64,000 bases of DNA, taken from positions 50,913 through 114,912 of the forward strand of contig RYVZ01000006.1 in assembly GCA_003979345.1 (NCBI GenBank). Direction: 5' to 3'. A program made the position numbers and the translations under genes. Origin of the DNA: Lachnospiraceae bacterium (GTDB lineage: Bacteria > Bacillota > Clostridia > Lachnospirales > Lachnospiraceae). Below are positions 40,783 to 49,571 of the stretch, in pieces (position 1 is the first letter of the stretch; every line of letters starts with the position of its first letter). The notes below the pieces were generated by a model that was given only the letters and a program-made list of their open reading frames with translations, was not told where the DNA came from and made no database searches.

Positions 40783-40976
40783 AGAAGACAGAAAAGAACG
40801 GAACAGGCGTGCAGACTGCAAAGACCAAGATCTGAAACGGAAGCGATGTTTCCTGCGGATGCAGTGATGTGCATAGGCACATTGTGAGAATCCTCAATGG
40901 CGGGATTGTGATGAGGGAGAGCAAAGCGGAAATCGCATGCTGCAACGACCTGAAAACGGAAAGGCAGGAGGTACAT

Positions 40977-43763
40977 ATGTACAAGAGAGTGAAAACGTTT
41001 TCTATTGCGTTGGTCATGCTTCTTACGACGGTACTTACGGCATTTGTCGATGTTATGCCGGCCGCAGCTGCGGAAGAGCTGACCTTGAAACTGCACTATC
41101 ACCGTGAAGACGGCAATTATGAAGGCTGGGATGTGTGGTTTTGGGAGGTGGGCGCCGAGGGAGGCGCTTACGAGTTTGCCGAAGAGGACGGCGAAATGGT
41201 TGCGACCAAGGTCGTTACGCCCGGTATCACTTCGGTAGGTTTTATTGTAAGAATCAGCGACTGGTCTAAAAAGGATGTTGACGCGGACCAGTTTATTGAT
41301 CTGGCTGAGGTCGTATCCGGAACAGTCCATGTGTATGTGGAATCCGGAGTGGAAGGCTATACGCTGGAGTATGGCGAGGACAGCGTCACCGGTATCAAAC
41401 TGGTCAGCGCCGGTTATGACGGAGGAGACACCATATTCGTTACGATGACCGGAGCGATTGAGGGGGATTTAATGAGCGTATTTAAGGTGAACGGACTTAA
41501 CGGAGAGGTTTCCATTACGGATGTAACGTCTCCGAAGGAAAAGGAGTATGAGATCAAGCTTTCCGAGCCGCTTGACCTGGCGGGAAATTATACGATCACC
41601 CATGATGGAAATGAGTATAAGATCACGATGCCTGATATTTTTTCAACGGCAGATTTTGAGAGCGAGTTTACCTATGAAGGGGATGATTTAGGAGCAGTCT
41701 GGACAGCGGAAAAAACAACGTTCCGCGTATGGGCGCCGACAGCTTCGGCTGTTTCGGTAAATCTGTATGAGTCCGGAACCGCCGGTGAGGACGACCTGAT
41801 CGAACAGCTTCCGATGACTGCCGATGCGAACGGCACATGGGTGGCAGAAAAAGAAGGCGATCTGAACGGGACCTATTACACCTATACGGTATCGGTCGGC
41901 GGAAATGAGAACGAGGCGTGCGATCCTTATGCGCGAACCACGGGCGTCAACGGAAACCGTGCGATGGTCATCGATTTGGATTCGACGAATCCGGAAGGAT
42001 GGGACGCAGATCAGGATCCTCATGCGAATATTCCAATCAATGATGTGGTATTGTATGAACTTCATGTGAGGGATCTGTCTTCCGATTCTTCATCCGGAAT
42101 CACCAATACCGGAAAATATCTCGGATTGACTGAGACGGGAACGACGACCGCGTCCGGAATCCCGACGGGTCTTGATCATATCAAAGATTTGGGAATCACG
42201 CATCTTCATCTGCTCCCCGTCTATGATTACGGTTCTGTAGATGAGACGAAGCTTGATACGCCGCAGTTTAACTGGGGATATGACCCGGTCAACTACAATG
42301 TGCCGGAAGGCTCTTACTCGACCGATCCGTACAATGGCGAGGTCAGAGTCAAAGAAATGAAAGAGATGGTAAAAGCGCTTCATGATAACGGCATCAGCGT
42401 TGTCATGGACGTGGTTTACAATCATGTATACAATGCAGGGGAGTTCTGCTTTAACCGGATCGTGCCGGGATATTTCTCCCGTATTGATGCGGACGGCAAA
42501 TATTCGAACGGTTCCGGCTGCGGCAATGATACGGCTTCCGAGCGGAGTATGGTAAAGAAGTATATCGTGGATTCCGTCTGCTACTGGGCTGACGAGTATC
42601 ATATCGACGGATTCCGTTTCGATCTGGTAGGTCTGATCGACACGGAGACGATCAACGAAGTCATTGAGGAAGTACACAAGGATCATCCGAATGTGATCTT
42701 TTACGGCGAGGGATGGACGATGTCCACGACTCTGACCAAAGAAGGTTATACGATGACAACGCAGGTCAATGCGGATGAGGTGCCGGAATTTGCATTCTTC
42801 AGCGATACGATCCGTGACGGGCTGAGAGGAAGCGTGTTCAACAATGACGAAGTGGGATTTATCTCCGGTGCAAGAGACAAAGAAAGCCTGATCGAGCAGT
42901 GCTTTATGGGACTGGCGCCCTGGTGCCCGAACCCGTCGCAGAGCATCAACTATGCGTCCTGCCATGACAATCTGGCGCTGTTTGACAGAATCGTTAATTC
43001 TGCGCGCGGTACAACGTTTGAGGAACAGGTGCGCATGAACAATCTGGCAGCTGCGATCTGCATGACCTCGCAGGGAATCCCGTTCATGCAGGCGGGAGAG
43101 GAAATGCTGCGTTCGAAGGTAAACGAGGACGGCAGCTTTAATGAGAACAGTTATTCCTCACCGGATTCGGTCAACAGCTTAAAATGGGATAATCTGGATG
43201 ACGAGGCACATTGGAATGTATTCCAGTATTATAAGGGGCTGATCGAGTTCCGCAAGGAGCATGCAGCGCTGCGCATGGCAAATGCGGATGATGTGACGAA
43301 TAACATTACGGCGATGGAAGGTCTTGATGACAATGTGGTCGCATTCAGCATTGCGGGCGGTGCAAACGGCGAAGTATCGGACGGATTGTTTGTGATCTTT
43401 AACGCCAACAATGCGGAGACTAAAGTCACACTCCCTGACGGAACATGGGATGTTTATATCAATGGGGAGAAGGCAGGTACCGAAGCAATCGAGACGAATC
43501 TCGGAGGAGAAATTACGGTATCTCCGATCTCAGCCATGGTACTTGTAAAGAGCGGCGACGGAGAAGCGGCGAACGACGTGCAGGAGCCGGAAAATACGCC
43601 GGAGCCTGAAGTAAGTACGGAAACGTCAGAACCGGTGACACCTGCACCTGAAGCGAAGGATAGTTCGGTTCATCCGGGCGTGATCGCAGGAATCGTGATT
43701 GCTGCGGTTGTAGTAATTGGCGGCGTTGTATTTGCAGTCTTAAAAAAGAAAAACAAGAAATAA
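40977..43763 (+). CDS. Type I pullulanase, membrane-anchored
   Basis: A 928-residue secreted GH13 enzyme cleaving alpha-1,6 bonds in pullulan and starch. Signal peptide to about residue 31 (ALVMLLTTVLTAFVDVMPAAAA). Then a CBM41-like domain (LKLHYHREDGNYEGWDVWFW), a CBM48-like segment (WTAEKTTFRVWAPTASAVSVNLYE) and the catalytic barrel: YELHVRDLS, VVMDVVYNHVYN, GFRFDLVGLID (nucleophile D), FYGEGWTM (acid/base E) and YASCHDNLALFD. The C-terminus has a Pro/Glu linker and a hydrophobic helix VIAGIVIAAVVVIGGVVFAV followed by KKKNKK, an anchor. CAGGAGG precedes the ATG. The upstream ATG at 40869 is not used. Confidence 0.95.
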   Translation: MYKRVKTFSIALVMLLTTVLTAFVDVMPAAAAEELTLKLHYHREDGNYEGWDVWFWEVGAEGGAYEFAEEDGEMVATKVVTPGITSVGFIVRISDWSKKDVDADQFIDLAEVVSGTVHVYVESGVEGYTLEYGEDSVTGIKLVSAGYDGGDTIFVTMTGAIEGDLMSVFKVNGLNGEVSITDVTSPKEKEYEIKLSEPLDLAGNYTITHDGNEYKITMPDIFSTADFESEFTYEGDDLGAVWTAEKTTFRVWAPTASAVSVNLYESGTAGEDDLIEQLPMTADANGTWVAEKEGDLNGTYYTYTVSVGGNENEACDPYARTTGVNGNRAMVIDLDSTNPEGWDADQDPHANIPINDVVLYELHVRDLSSDSSSGITNTGKYLGLTETGTTTASGIPTGLDHIKDLGITHLHLLPVYDYGSVDETKLDTPQFNWGYDPVNYNVPEGSYSTDPYNGEVRVKEMKEMVKALHDNGISVVMDVVYNHVYNAGEFCFNRIVPGYFSRIDADGKYSNGSGCGNDTASERSMVKKYIVDSVCYWADEYHIDGFRFDLVGLIDTETINEVIEEVHKDHPNVIFYGEGWTMSTTLTKEGYTMTTQVNADEVPEFAFFSDTIRDGLRGSVFNNDEVGFISGARDKESLIEQCFMGLAPWCPNPSQSINYASCHDNLALFDRIVNSARGTTFEEQVRMNNLAAAICMTSQGIPFMQAGEEMLRSKVNEDGSFNENSYSSPDSVNSLKWDNLDDEAHWNVFQYYKGLIEFRKEHAALRMANADDVTNNITAMEGLDDNVVAFSIAGGANGEVSDGLFVIFNANNAETKVTLPDGTWDVYINGEKAGTEAIETNLGGEITVSPISAMVLVKSGDGEAANDVQEPENTPEPEVSTETSEPVTPAPEAKDSSVHPGVIAGIVIAAVVVIGGVVFAVLKKKNKK

Positions 43764-43817
43764 CAGTAACCGTTAATCGTTTGCGGGAATTGACGACAGC
43801 GGAAAGCGGTAGTGGAG

Positions 43818-43858
43818 AGGCGGCGCTTCATCTGACAGGATGGAGCGCTGCCTTTTGC
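43818..43858. terminator. Terminator after pullulanase
   Basis: AGGCGGCGCTTCATC, loop TGACAG, GATGGAGCGCTGCCT pairs with G-U steps, then TTTGCC. Confidence 0.72.
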
Positions 43859-44011
43859 CTTCTGCCCCACATTTCCACAATGAAAAATGTATTACTTCTA
43901 TTACAAAAAGTGCTTAAACGGTTCACTTTTAGAAGAGCATATGGTAAAATGTCGTCAGACATCTTACCGATTTTTAGATATTACCAAAATTCAGGAAAAG
44001 GAAGTGACAGA

Positions 44012-44530
44012 ATGATTGTCTTGATCACGGGCGCGTCCCACACCGGTAAGACTGCGCTTGCGCAGAAACTGCTTGAAACCTGGCATTACCCCTACTTATC
44101 CATAGACCATCTGAAAATGGGACTGATCCGCAGCGGAAACACAACGCTTACACCGGTAAGCCCGGATGAGGAGTTGACCCAATATTTATGGCCGATCGTT
44201 CGTGAAATGATCAAAACAGCCATAGAGAATCATCAGAATCTGATCGTGGAGGGCTGCTACATACCTGTTGATTGGGAGAGGGGGTTTGAAAAAGAGTATC
44301 TTGCCCAGATCAGATACTATTGCCTTGTAATGAGCGAGCATTATATCAGGAATCATTTTGACGATATCAGGAAATACGCGGGTGTCATTGAAGAACGTCT
44401 GGAAGATGACGGTTGCACGTTAGAATTTGTATTACAAGAGAATGCTAAATTTCTGGAACGTGTGAAGAAGCATGACCTGAACTATATTTTAATCGATAAC
44501 AACTATCAGCCGGAAATCGATCTTAAGTAG
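44012..44530 (+). CDS. P-loop nucleotide kinase-like protein
   Basis: A 172-residue P-loop NTPase: VLITGASHTGKTALAQKLL is the Walker A motif; YPYLSIDHLKMGLIR and LIVEGCYIP resemble the nucleotide/small-molecule kinase fold; a YCLVM segment follows. It is similar in layout to 2-phosphoglycerate or nucleoside kinases, but the substrate is not clear. AAAAGGAAGTG stands before the ATG at 44012. It is downstream of the pullulanase terminator and 66 bases before the epimerase. Confidence 0.72.
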   Translation: MIVLITGASHTGKTALAQKLLETWHYPYLSIDHLKMGLIRSGNTTLTPVSPDEELTQYLWPIVREMIKTAIENHQNLIVEGCYIPVDWERGFEKEYLAQIRYYCLVMSEHYIRNHFDDIRKYAGVIEERLEDDGCTLEFVLQENAKFLERVKKHDLNYILIDNNYQPEIDLK

Positions 44531-44596
44531 TGTTTTACTGTCAGCAAAAATCGGAAGGCGGGCTTTTGCCAAAGCTGGCATGGGAGGAAAACTACG

Positions 44597-45496
44597 GTGA
44601 AAACCATACTTGTGACGGGCGGTACGGTCTTTGTGAGCCGGGCAGCCGCAGAATACTTTGTAGCAAAAGGATGGGAGGTCTACGTGCTGAACCGGAACAG
44701 CAGGAAGCAGCCGAAGGGTGTGAAGCTGATCGAGGCGGACAGACACCGGTTGGGGGAGCTTCTTCGCGGGTATCATTTTGATGCTGTGATCGACACTGCT
44801 TATACGGCGGAGGACGTTACGCTGCTCATGGATGCGCTGGGGGACTTTGGGGAGTATATTTTGATCAGTTCGAGCGCGGTCTATCCGGAGAGCGGCACGC
44901 AGCCCTTTCGCGAAGAGGAGCCGGTTGGTGCAAACTGTTATTGGGGCAGATACGGCACCGATAAGATAGAGGCGGAAGCGGCTCTGCTGAAAAGAAAACC
45001 GGACGCATACATTCTGCGTCCGCCCTATCTGTACGGACCGATGAATGATATTTACCGCGAAGCGTATGTATTTGAATGTGCAAAAAAAGACAGACCCTTT
45101 TATCTGCCAAAAGACGGTACGATGGGGTTACAGTTTTTTTATGTCGGCGATCTATGCAGATTCATCGACGTGATCCTGCAAAAAAAACCGGAGCAGCACC
45201 TATTGAATGTGGGAAATCCAAATGCGGTTTCCATCCGTGAGTGGGTGGAATTGTGTTATGAGACAGTCGGTAAGCGGGCAAGGTTTATCAGTGTGGCGAA
45301 AGATGTTCCACAGCGAAATTATTTTTGTTTTTCTGACTATGAATATATGTTGGATGTTACCGGACAAAGCCGGTGGATGCCGGATACGAAACCGTTGAGA
45401 GAAGGTTTAAGGGAAGCGTTTTTGTGGTATGAAGGACATGCGGATCAGGTGGAAAGAAGACCTTATATAGAATATGTGGATGAACACTTGGCTTAG
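44597..45496 (+). CDS. NAD-dependent epimerase/dehydratase-like protein
   Basis: A 299-residue extended SDR-like protein with MKTILVTGGTVFVSRAAAEYF at the N-terminus. The glycine pattern TGGTVFVS differs from the usual TGGxGFIG, as in a subgroup of Firmicutes members. LISSSAVYPESG, YGTDKIEAEAAL (Y and K), ILRPPYLYGPMND and the C-terminal substrate block are present. A GTG at 44597 with GGGAGG nine bases upstream is the start. Sugar-nucleotide or other substrate unknown. Confidence 0.82.
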   Translation: MKTILVTGGTVFVSRAAAEYFVAKGWEVYVLNRNSRKQPKGVKLIEADRHRLGELLRGYHFDAVIDTAYTAEDVTLLMDALGDFGEYILISSSAVYPESGTQPFREEEPVGANCYWGRYGTDKIEAEAALLKRKPDAYILRPPYLYGPMNDIYREAYVFECAKKDRPFYLPKDGTMGLQFFYVGDLCRFIDVILQKKPEQHLLNVGNPNAVSIREWVELCYETVGKRARFISVAKDVPQRNYFCFSDYEYMLDVTGQSRWMPDTKPLREGLREAFLWYEGHADQVERRPYIEYVDEHLA

Positions 45497-45550
45497 ATGA
45501 AAAATAATCATTTGCATAAATTGCATCTTAAGAGGGGATACAGGGTCATT

Positions 45551-48133
45551 ATGAAAAGGAACAGTAGATTGATAAAAAGAATCATGGCGGAGCTGCTTTG
45601 CGCGGTACTGACGGCGGGAATGCTGTCGGGAGCCGTGCCGGTTCATGCACGTGCGGAAGAGGACAGTCTGCATTCTGATGAATATGGCGAAGACAATCAT
45701 GGCGGAATAGAGGAAGAAAAAGAAAGCGGCGGAGCAAAAGAGAATGGAACGGAGGATGGCGGGACAGAGGGGAATGGCGCAGAAGCCGGTGGAGCGGGAG
45801 ACAACGGGACAAAAGACGATGGAACAAAAGACGATGGAACAGAAGACGAAGAGATAGAGGATGGCGGAATAGATAATGGTGAATTAGGAGACAACGAGGC
45901 GGATGGAGACGATTTGCAGACGGATGAGGAGGATGCAATCCTTTTAGAAGAAGAGGTAATGCTGTCAGATGCGGAGGGTCAGGTTGTGCCTTTCGCGGAG
46001 GAACACAAGCACAACGACGTTACATTTGAACCGTGGACGAGTGCAGACAGCCTGCCGGATGCGGCGGGCAGCTATTATCTGACCGGGAATGTAACACTGT
46101 CTGCAAAATGGGAAGTACCGACAGGGGAGGTCAGGCTTTGTCTGAACGGAAAGACGATCGCATTGGCGGGAAATCCCAGCGCCGTCAGTTGTGTGATTTC
46201 GATTGGCAGAAATTCGCAGGTTACTTTGTATGACTGTGCAGGCGGCGGGCAAATAACAGGAGGCACGGACAGCGGGATACGAAATGACGGTTCTTTTACG
46301 ATGTATGGAGGAGAGATTTCGGGAAACAGTAGTTCTGATACGGGCGGCGGATTATATGTTGGTGCGGATGGTATCTTTGATATGCATGGTGGGAAAATTT
46401 CGCATAATTCTGTCAGCAGCGAAGAGGGAATGCTGGTATATGGTGGCGGGATACACAATGCGGGACGATTTTGTCTGGTGGAAGGAGAAATATCTGATAA
46501 TATAGCAGACACAGGATGTGGTGGCGGTATTTACAATTTGGCAGAGTTTATTATGTCGGGCGGAGTAGTACAAGAGAATGCCAGTTTTTCAGGGGTAGGT
46601 GTTTATAATAATGGAACATTTGAAATGCGCGGTGGAAAGATTTTGAATAATCATGGACAAGACGATGGCAATCCGAGTAGGGGACAGAGTGGCGGCGGGG
46701 TGCTCAATCAAGGGATATTTAATCTGTTTCAGGGTGAGATCGCGGGAAATGTTGCTGAAAGTGGTGGTGGTGTTTGTAACTATCAAACATTTACCATGTA
46801 TGACGGAAAAATTGAAGGAAACAGAGCCACGGATGGAAACGGCGGCGGGGTGGAGAACAGCGGAACCTTCATATTACATAGAGGAAGGATTACTGATAAT
46901 AGCAGTACAAAGAATGGCGGTGGTGTTTTTAACTGGAAAATATTAAAACTATATGATTGTGAGATCTGTGGCAATGCTGCAAAATGGAATGGAGGGGGCG
47001 TCGGACATGGTGTCGCAAACAATGTCATGGCTGACACAATGTTGGGAGGAAGTGTAAAGATTTTTGGTAATAAGACAGGGAGTCGTGATGAAAATCTTGG
47101 GTTATTATATGAATATCCGAGTGCGCCGGGAAAATCAACGATCATTTCAATTGATAGCGGCAGTCCACTCACACAGGATGCGTACATAGGCGTTACGATT
47201 GAATGTTATCATTTTCTGACGGAAGGGAGTATGATTCCTGTTTCAGGCGCTAATGCCGTGGATTTCAGTGCTCATTTCCACAGCGATAATCCGGACTATA
47301 TCATTCAAAACGGAACCGATAACAGGGTTTTACTCTATATTCCGCTGCCGCATATACATCAATGGTCAGGGGACTGGTCAAATAATCTGACGCACCACTG
47401 GCACGACTGTACGGCGTCGGGATGTGATAGAACGGATAACGCCGATAAGGACGGTTACGGCGTACATACGGAGGACGCGGGAACCGTCACGAAAGAGCCG
47501 ACGGAGACGGAAGAAGGAGTCAGGACATATAATTGTAGTATTTGTGGAGCAGAAATACGCAGTGAAGCAATTCCGGTGATCACAACCGGGGACGTTGAGA
47601 AGCCGGAGCCGGATGACGGGAATAAACCGGAACCCGATAAAGGCGATAATTCGGATCTTGACGGCGGGGATACGCCGGAACCGGATCAGGACGCTGATCA
47701 TACGCAGACTGACAATCAGGAGGTCGTGAATGTTGACGATCACGCCACGGAATTGACAGAAGAAGACGATACGCTGGAAGAAAGTTCGTCAGATGAAAGC
47801 GATATGCCGGACGAGCCAGTCATGGCTCCGTCACAGCCGCAGGATACCGAACCCAAAACCGGACATGTGGTGCCGGTCGAACTGTATGCAACACTCGCAA
47901 TGATTTCGGGACTTACTTATCTGCTTCTGTATTTTACAGACCATAGCGGCGGCATGACGGAGGAGACCAAAAAAGAGCTTGTATCCAGATTGATCAGGTG
48001 GGCAAAGCATGGAAGAACAGCTCACGGGAGAACGATTCGCAGATACCTAGCACTTGCCGCGATCTTCGGACTGCTTGTATGGTATCACAGCATCGGCAAG
48101 CAGAATGCCATTGAGTGGAAAGAGGCTTGTTAA
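45551..48133 (+). CDS. Large surface protein with beta-helix and PKTG-type anchor
   Basis: An 860-residue cell-surface protein. Signal peptide AELLCAVLTAGMLSGAVPVHA; then an acidic repetitive region to about residue 150 (GTKDDGTKDDGTEDEEIEDGG). Residues 170-560 are repeats of right-handed beta-helix type, with units like GGGIYN-FTMSGG-x-ISGN-x. A Trp/His/Cys domain (HQWSGDWSNNLTHHWHDC, CSICGAEI) follows, then a Pro/Asp linker and EPKTGH followed by a hydrophobic segment VELYATLAMISGLTYLLLYF. Unusually, a charged tail and a second hydrophobic segment come after it. EPKTG is a plausible signal for the class B sortase encoded next. The start at 45551 is chosen over 45497 because it gives a normal signal peptide. 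Confidence 0.85.
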   Translation: MKRNSRLIKRIMAELLCAVLTAGMLSGAVPVHARAEEDSLHSDEYGEDNHGGIEEEKESGGAKENGTEDGGTEGNGAEAGGAGDNGTKDDGTKDDGTEDEEIEDGGIDNGELGDNEADGDDLQTDEEDAILLEEEVMLSDAEGQVVPFAEEHKHNDVTFEPWTSADSLPDAAGSYYLTGNVTLSAKWEVPTGEVRLCLNGKTIALAGNPSAVSCVISIGRNSQVTLYDCAGGGQITGGTDSGIRNDGSFTMYGGEISGNSSSDTGGGLYVGADGIFDMHGGKISHNSVSSEEGMLVYGGGIHNAGRFCLVEGEISDNIADTGCGGGIYNLAEFIMSGGVVQENASFSGVGVYNNGTFEMRGGKILNNHGQDDGNPSRGQSGGGVLNQGIFNLFQGEIAGNVAESGGGVCNYQTFTMYDGKIEGNRATDGNGGGVENSGTFILHRGRITDNSSTKNGGGVFNWKILKLYDCEICGNAAKWNGGGVGHGVANNVMADTMLGGSVKIFGNKTGSRDENLGLLYEYPSAPGKSTIISIDSGSPLTQDAYIGVTIECYHFLTEGSMIPVSGANAVDFSAHFHSDNPDYIIQNGTDNRVLLYIPLPHIHQWSGDWSNNLTHHWHDCTASGCDRTDNADKDGYGVHTEDAGTVTKEPTETEEGVRTYNCSICGAEIRSEAIPVITTGDVEKPEPDDGNKPEPDKGDNSDLDGGDTPEPDQDADHTQTDNQEVVNVDDHATELTEEDDTLEESSSDESDMPDEPVMAPSQPQDTEPKTGHVVPVELYATLAMISGLTYLLLYFTDHSGGMTEETKKELVSRLIRWAKHGRTAHGRTIRRYLALAAIFGLLVWYHSIGKQNAIEWKEAC

Positions 48134-48285
48134 AGAAACAGTCCAGTGCTACTGTAGAAATACTGGTAATTGAAAAATGTCGTTGTGATGCGGCGTATGA
48201 TCTTAGGATGACGCAGATAGCATGGGATTGGCGGCAGACCGGTTACTAACCAAGATACGCTTAGACAGCGCAGAATGGAAATAAA

Positions 48286-49305
48286 ATGATGAAAAGCGGT
48301 AAGAGAATCAGACTAGTCAGATGGTTTTTTCTTGCTATTATGGTATTATGTCTGATACCGGTTGGCAGGGAATGGTATTTGTCTGCGAAGCATAAGGTGC
48401 AGAGGGATGCAATAAAAGAAAAAATAGAGCAGGCGGAAAATGTTGAAACAGCCGACGGGCAGGAAGCGGATGGAACCGGACTGGAGAATGGCTCCGATGG
48501 AACAAAAGCGGGAAATAACGCTGACGGAGCACAGCCTGGGAACAGTGCTGACGGGGCGCAGTCCGGGAACGGTGACAGCGGAATGGAACCGGATGACAGC
48601 AATGACGGGGGAGAATTTGGAAATGATACTGACGCTGGAGATACTGACAGAAACCGCGGAGACGCCGACAGAAACGATGAAGATGCCGGCATGAACGGCG
48701 AAGACGGACAGCAGACGACGGCTCATCCCGCAATGCTTCGCAAATATGCCGCGCTTCAACGCGAAAACGAGCATCTCGCAGGATGGCTTTTTATCGACGG
48801 AACCGGCATTGATTATCCGGTCATGCAATGTGAAGACGATGAATATTATCTGCATCATGATTTTTATGGGGAAGACAGTAAATACGGATGTTTGTATGTA
48901 AGACAGCGTGCAGATCTGGAGAACGGAACCAATTTTGTGATATACGGACATAACATGCGGGACGGCGCGATGTTCGGGAATTTGGACTATTACCTGAAGG
49001 AAAGCTTTTACCGCGAACATCCGGTAATTTCTTTTGACACGCTCTATGAGGAACGCGTTTATGAGATCGTGGCGGTGTTCCGCTCACAGGTATATAACGC
49101 GGAAGACGACGTGTTTAAGTATTATCAATTCTATGAGGCGGATACGGTCGAAGAGTTTGAGGAGTTTTATACGAACATCAAGGCGCTTTCCGTTTATGAT
49201 ACCGGAGTGGAGGCGGAGTTTGGTGATACGTTTTTGACATGCTCCACCTGCGCGTACCATGTGGAGGACGGGCGTTTTGTCGTCGTCGCGAAGCGTGTGG
49301 AATGA
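48286..49305 (+). CDS. Class B sortase
   Basis: A 339-residue transpeptidase. N-terminal membrane anchor RLVRWFFLAIMVLCLIPVG, then a long low-complexity Asp/Gly/Asn linker (about 60-150), then the catalytic domain. The active-site histidine is in VIYGHNMRDGAMF, the cysteine in FLTCSTCAYHV and the arginine in VVVAKRVE. The domain reads WLFIDGTGIDYPVMQCEDDEYYLHHDF before that, as in SrtB. It would link the adjacent surface protein to the cell wall. ATG follows a weak ribosome site. The long acidic linker is unusual for a sortase. Confidence 0.93.
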   Translation: MMKSGKRIRLVRWFFLAIMVLCLIPVGREWYLSAKHKVQRDAIKEKIEQAENVETADGQEADGTGLENGSDGTKAGNNADGAQPGNSADGAQSGNGDSGMEPDDSNDGGEFGNDTDAGDTDRNRGDADRNDEDAGMNGEDGQQTTAHPAMLRKYAALQRENEHLAGWLFIDGTGIDYPVMQCEDDEYYLHHDFYGEDSKYGCLYVRQRADLENGTNFVIYGHNMRDGAMFGNLDYYLKESFYREHPVISFDTLYEERVYEIVAVFRSQVYNAEDDVFKYYQFYEADTVEEFEEFYTNIKALSVYDTGVEAEFGDTFLTCSTCAYHVEDGRFVVVAKRVE

Positions 49306-49322
49306 CTCATCCGGCAGCGGAC

Positions 49323-49455
49323 TGAATACAAGTTTAGCGTGAAGCGGAATACGAGTCTGTCATGCAGGCGGATACAAGCCTGCCGCGGGGCTGAAGGATG
49401 AAACACAAGCTTATTGCAAAGCTGAATGGCTGGATACAAGCCTGCCGCGAAGCAG
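49323..49455. repeat. Degenerate 25-30 bp tandem repeat
   Basis: Copies of GATACAAGCCTGCCGCG or close variants, e.g. at 49371 and 49432, spaced with GAAGCG or CAAAGCTG tails, about five copies. Non-coding, between the sortase and the TIR gene. Confidence 0.7.
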
Positions 49456-49571
49456 GGTGGACAGCGGTATGACGGGTATGTTATGATATAAAGATTGGAA
49501 ATACGGTTTTTAGTGAGGGCATTTATCATACTGGTTAGAGATTGATGCAAGGCGGAATCAGGAGGAACAAC

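Noticed and set aside
40869..40976. Longer pullulanase start
   Set aside because: It would hide the signal peptide behind a basic leader and lacks a ribosome site; CAGGAGG lies before 40977.
43781..44011. Longer kinase start at 43781
   Set aside because: It would run through the pullulanase terminator and has no ribosome site; ATG 44012 has one.
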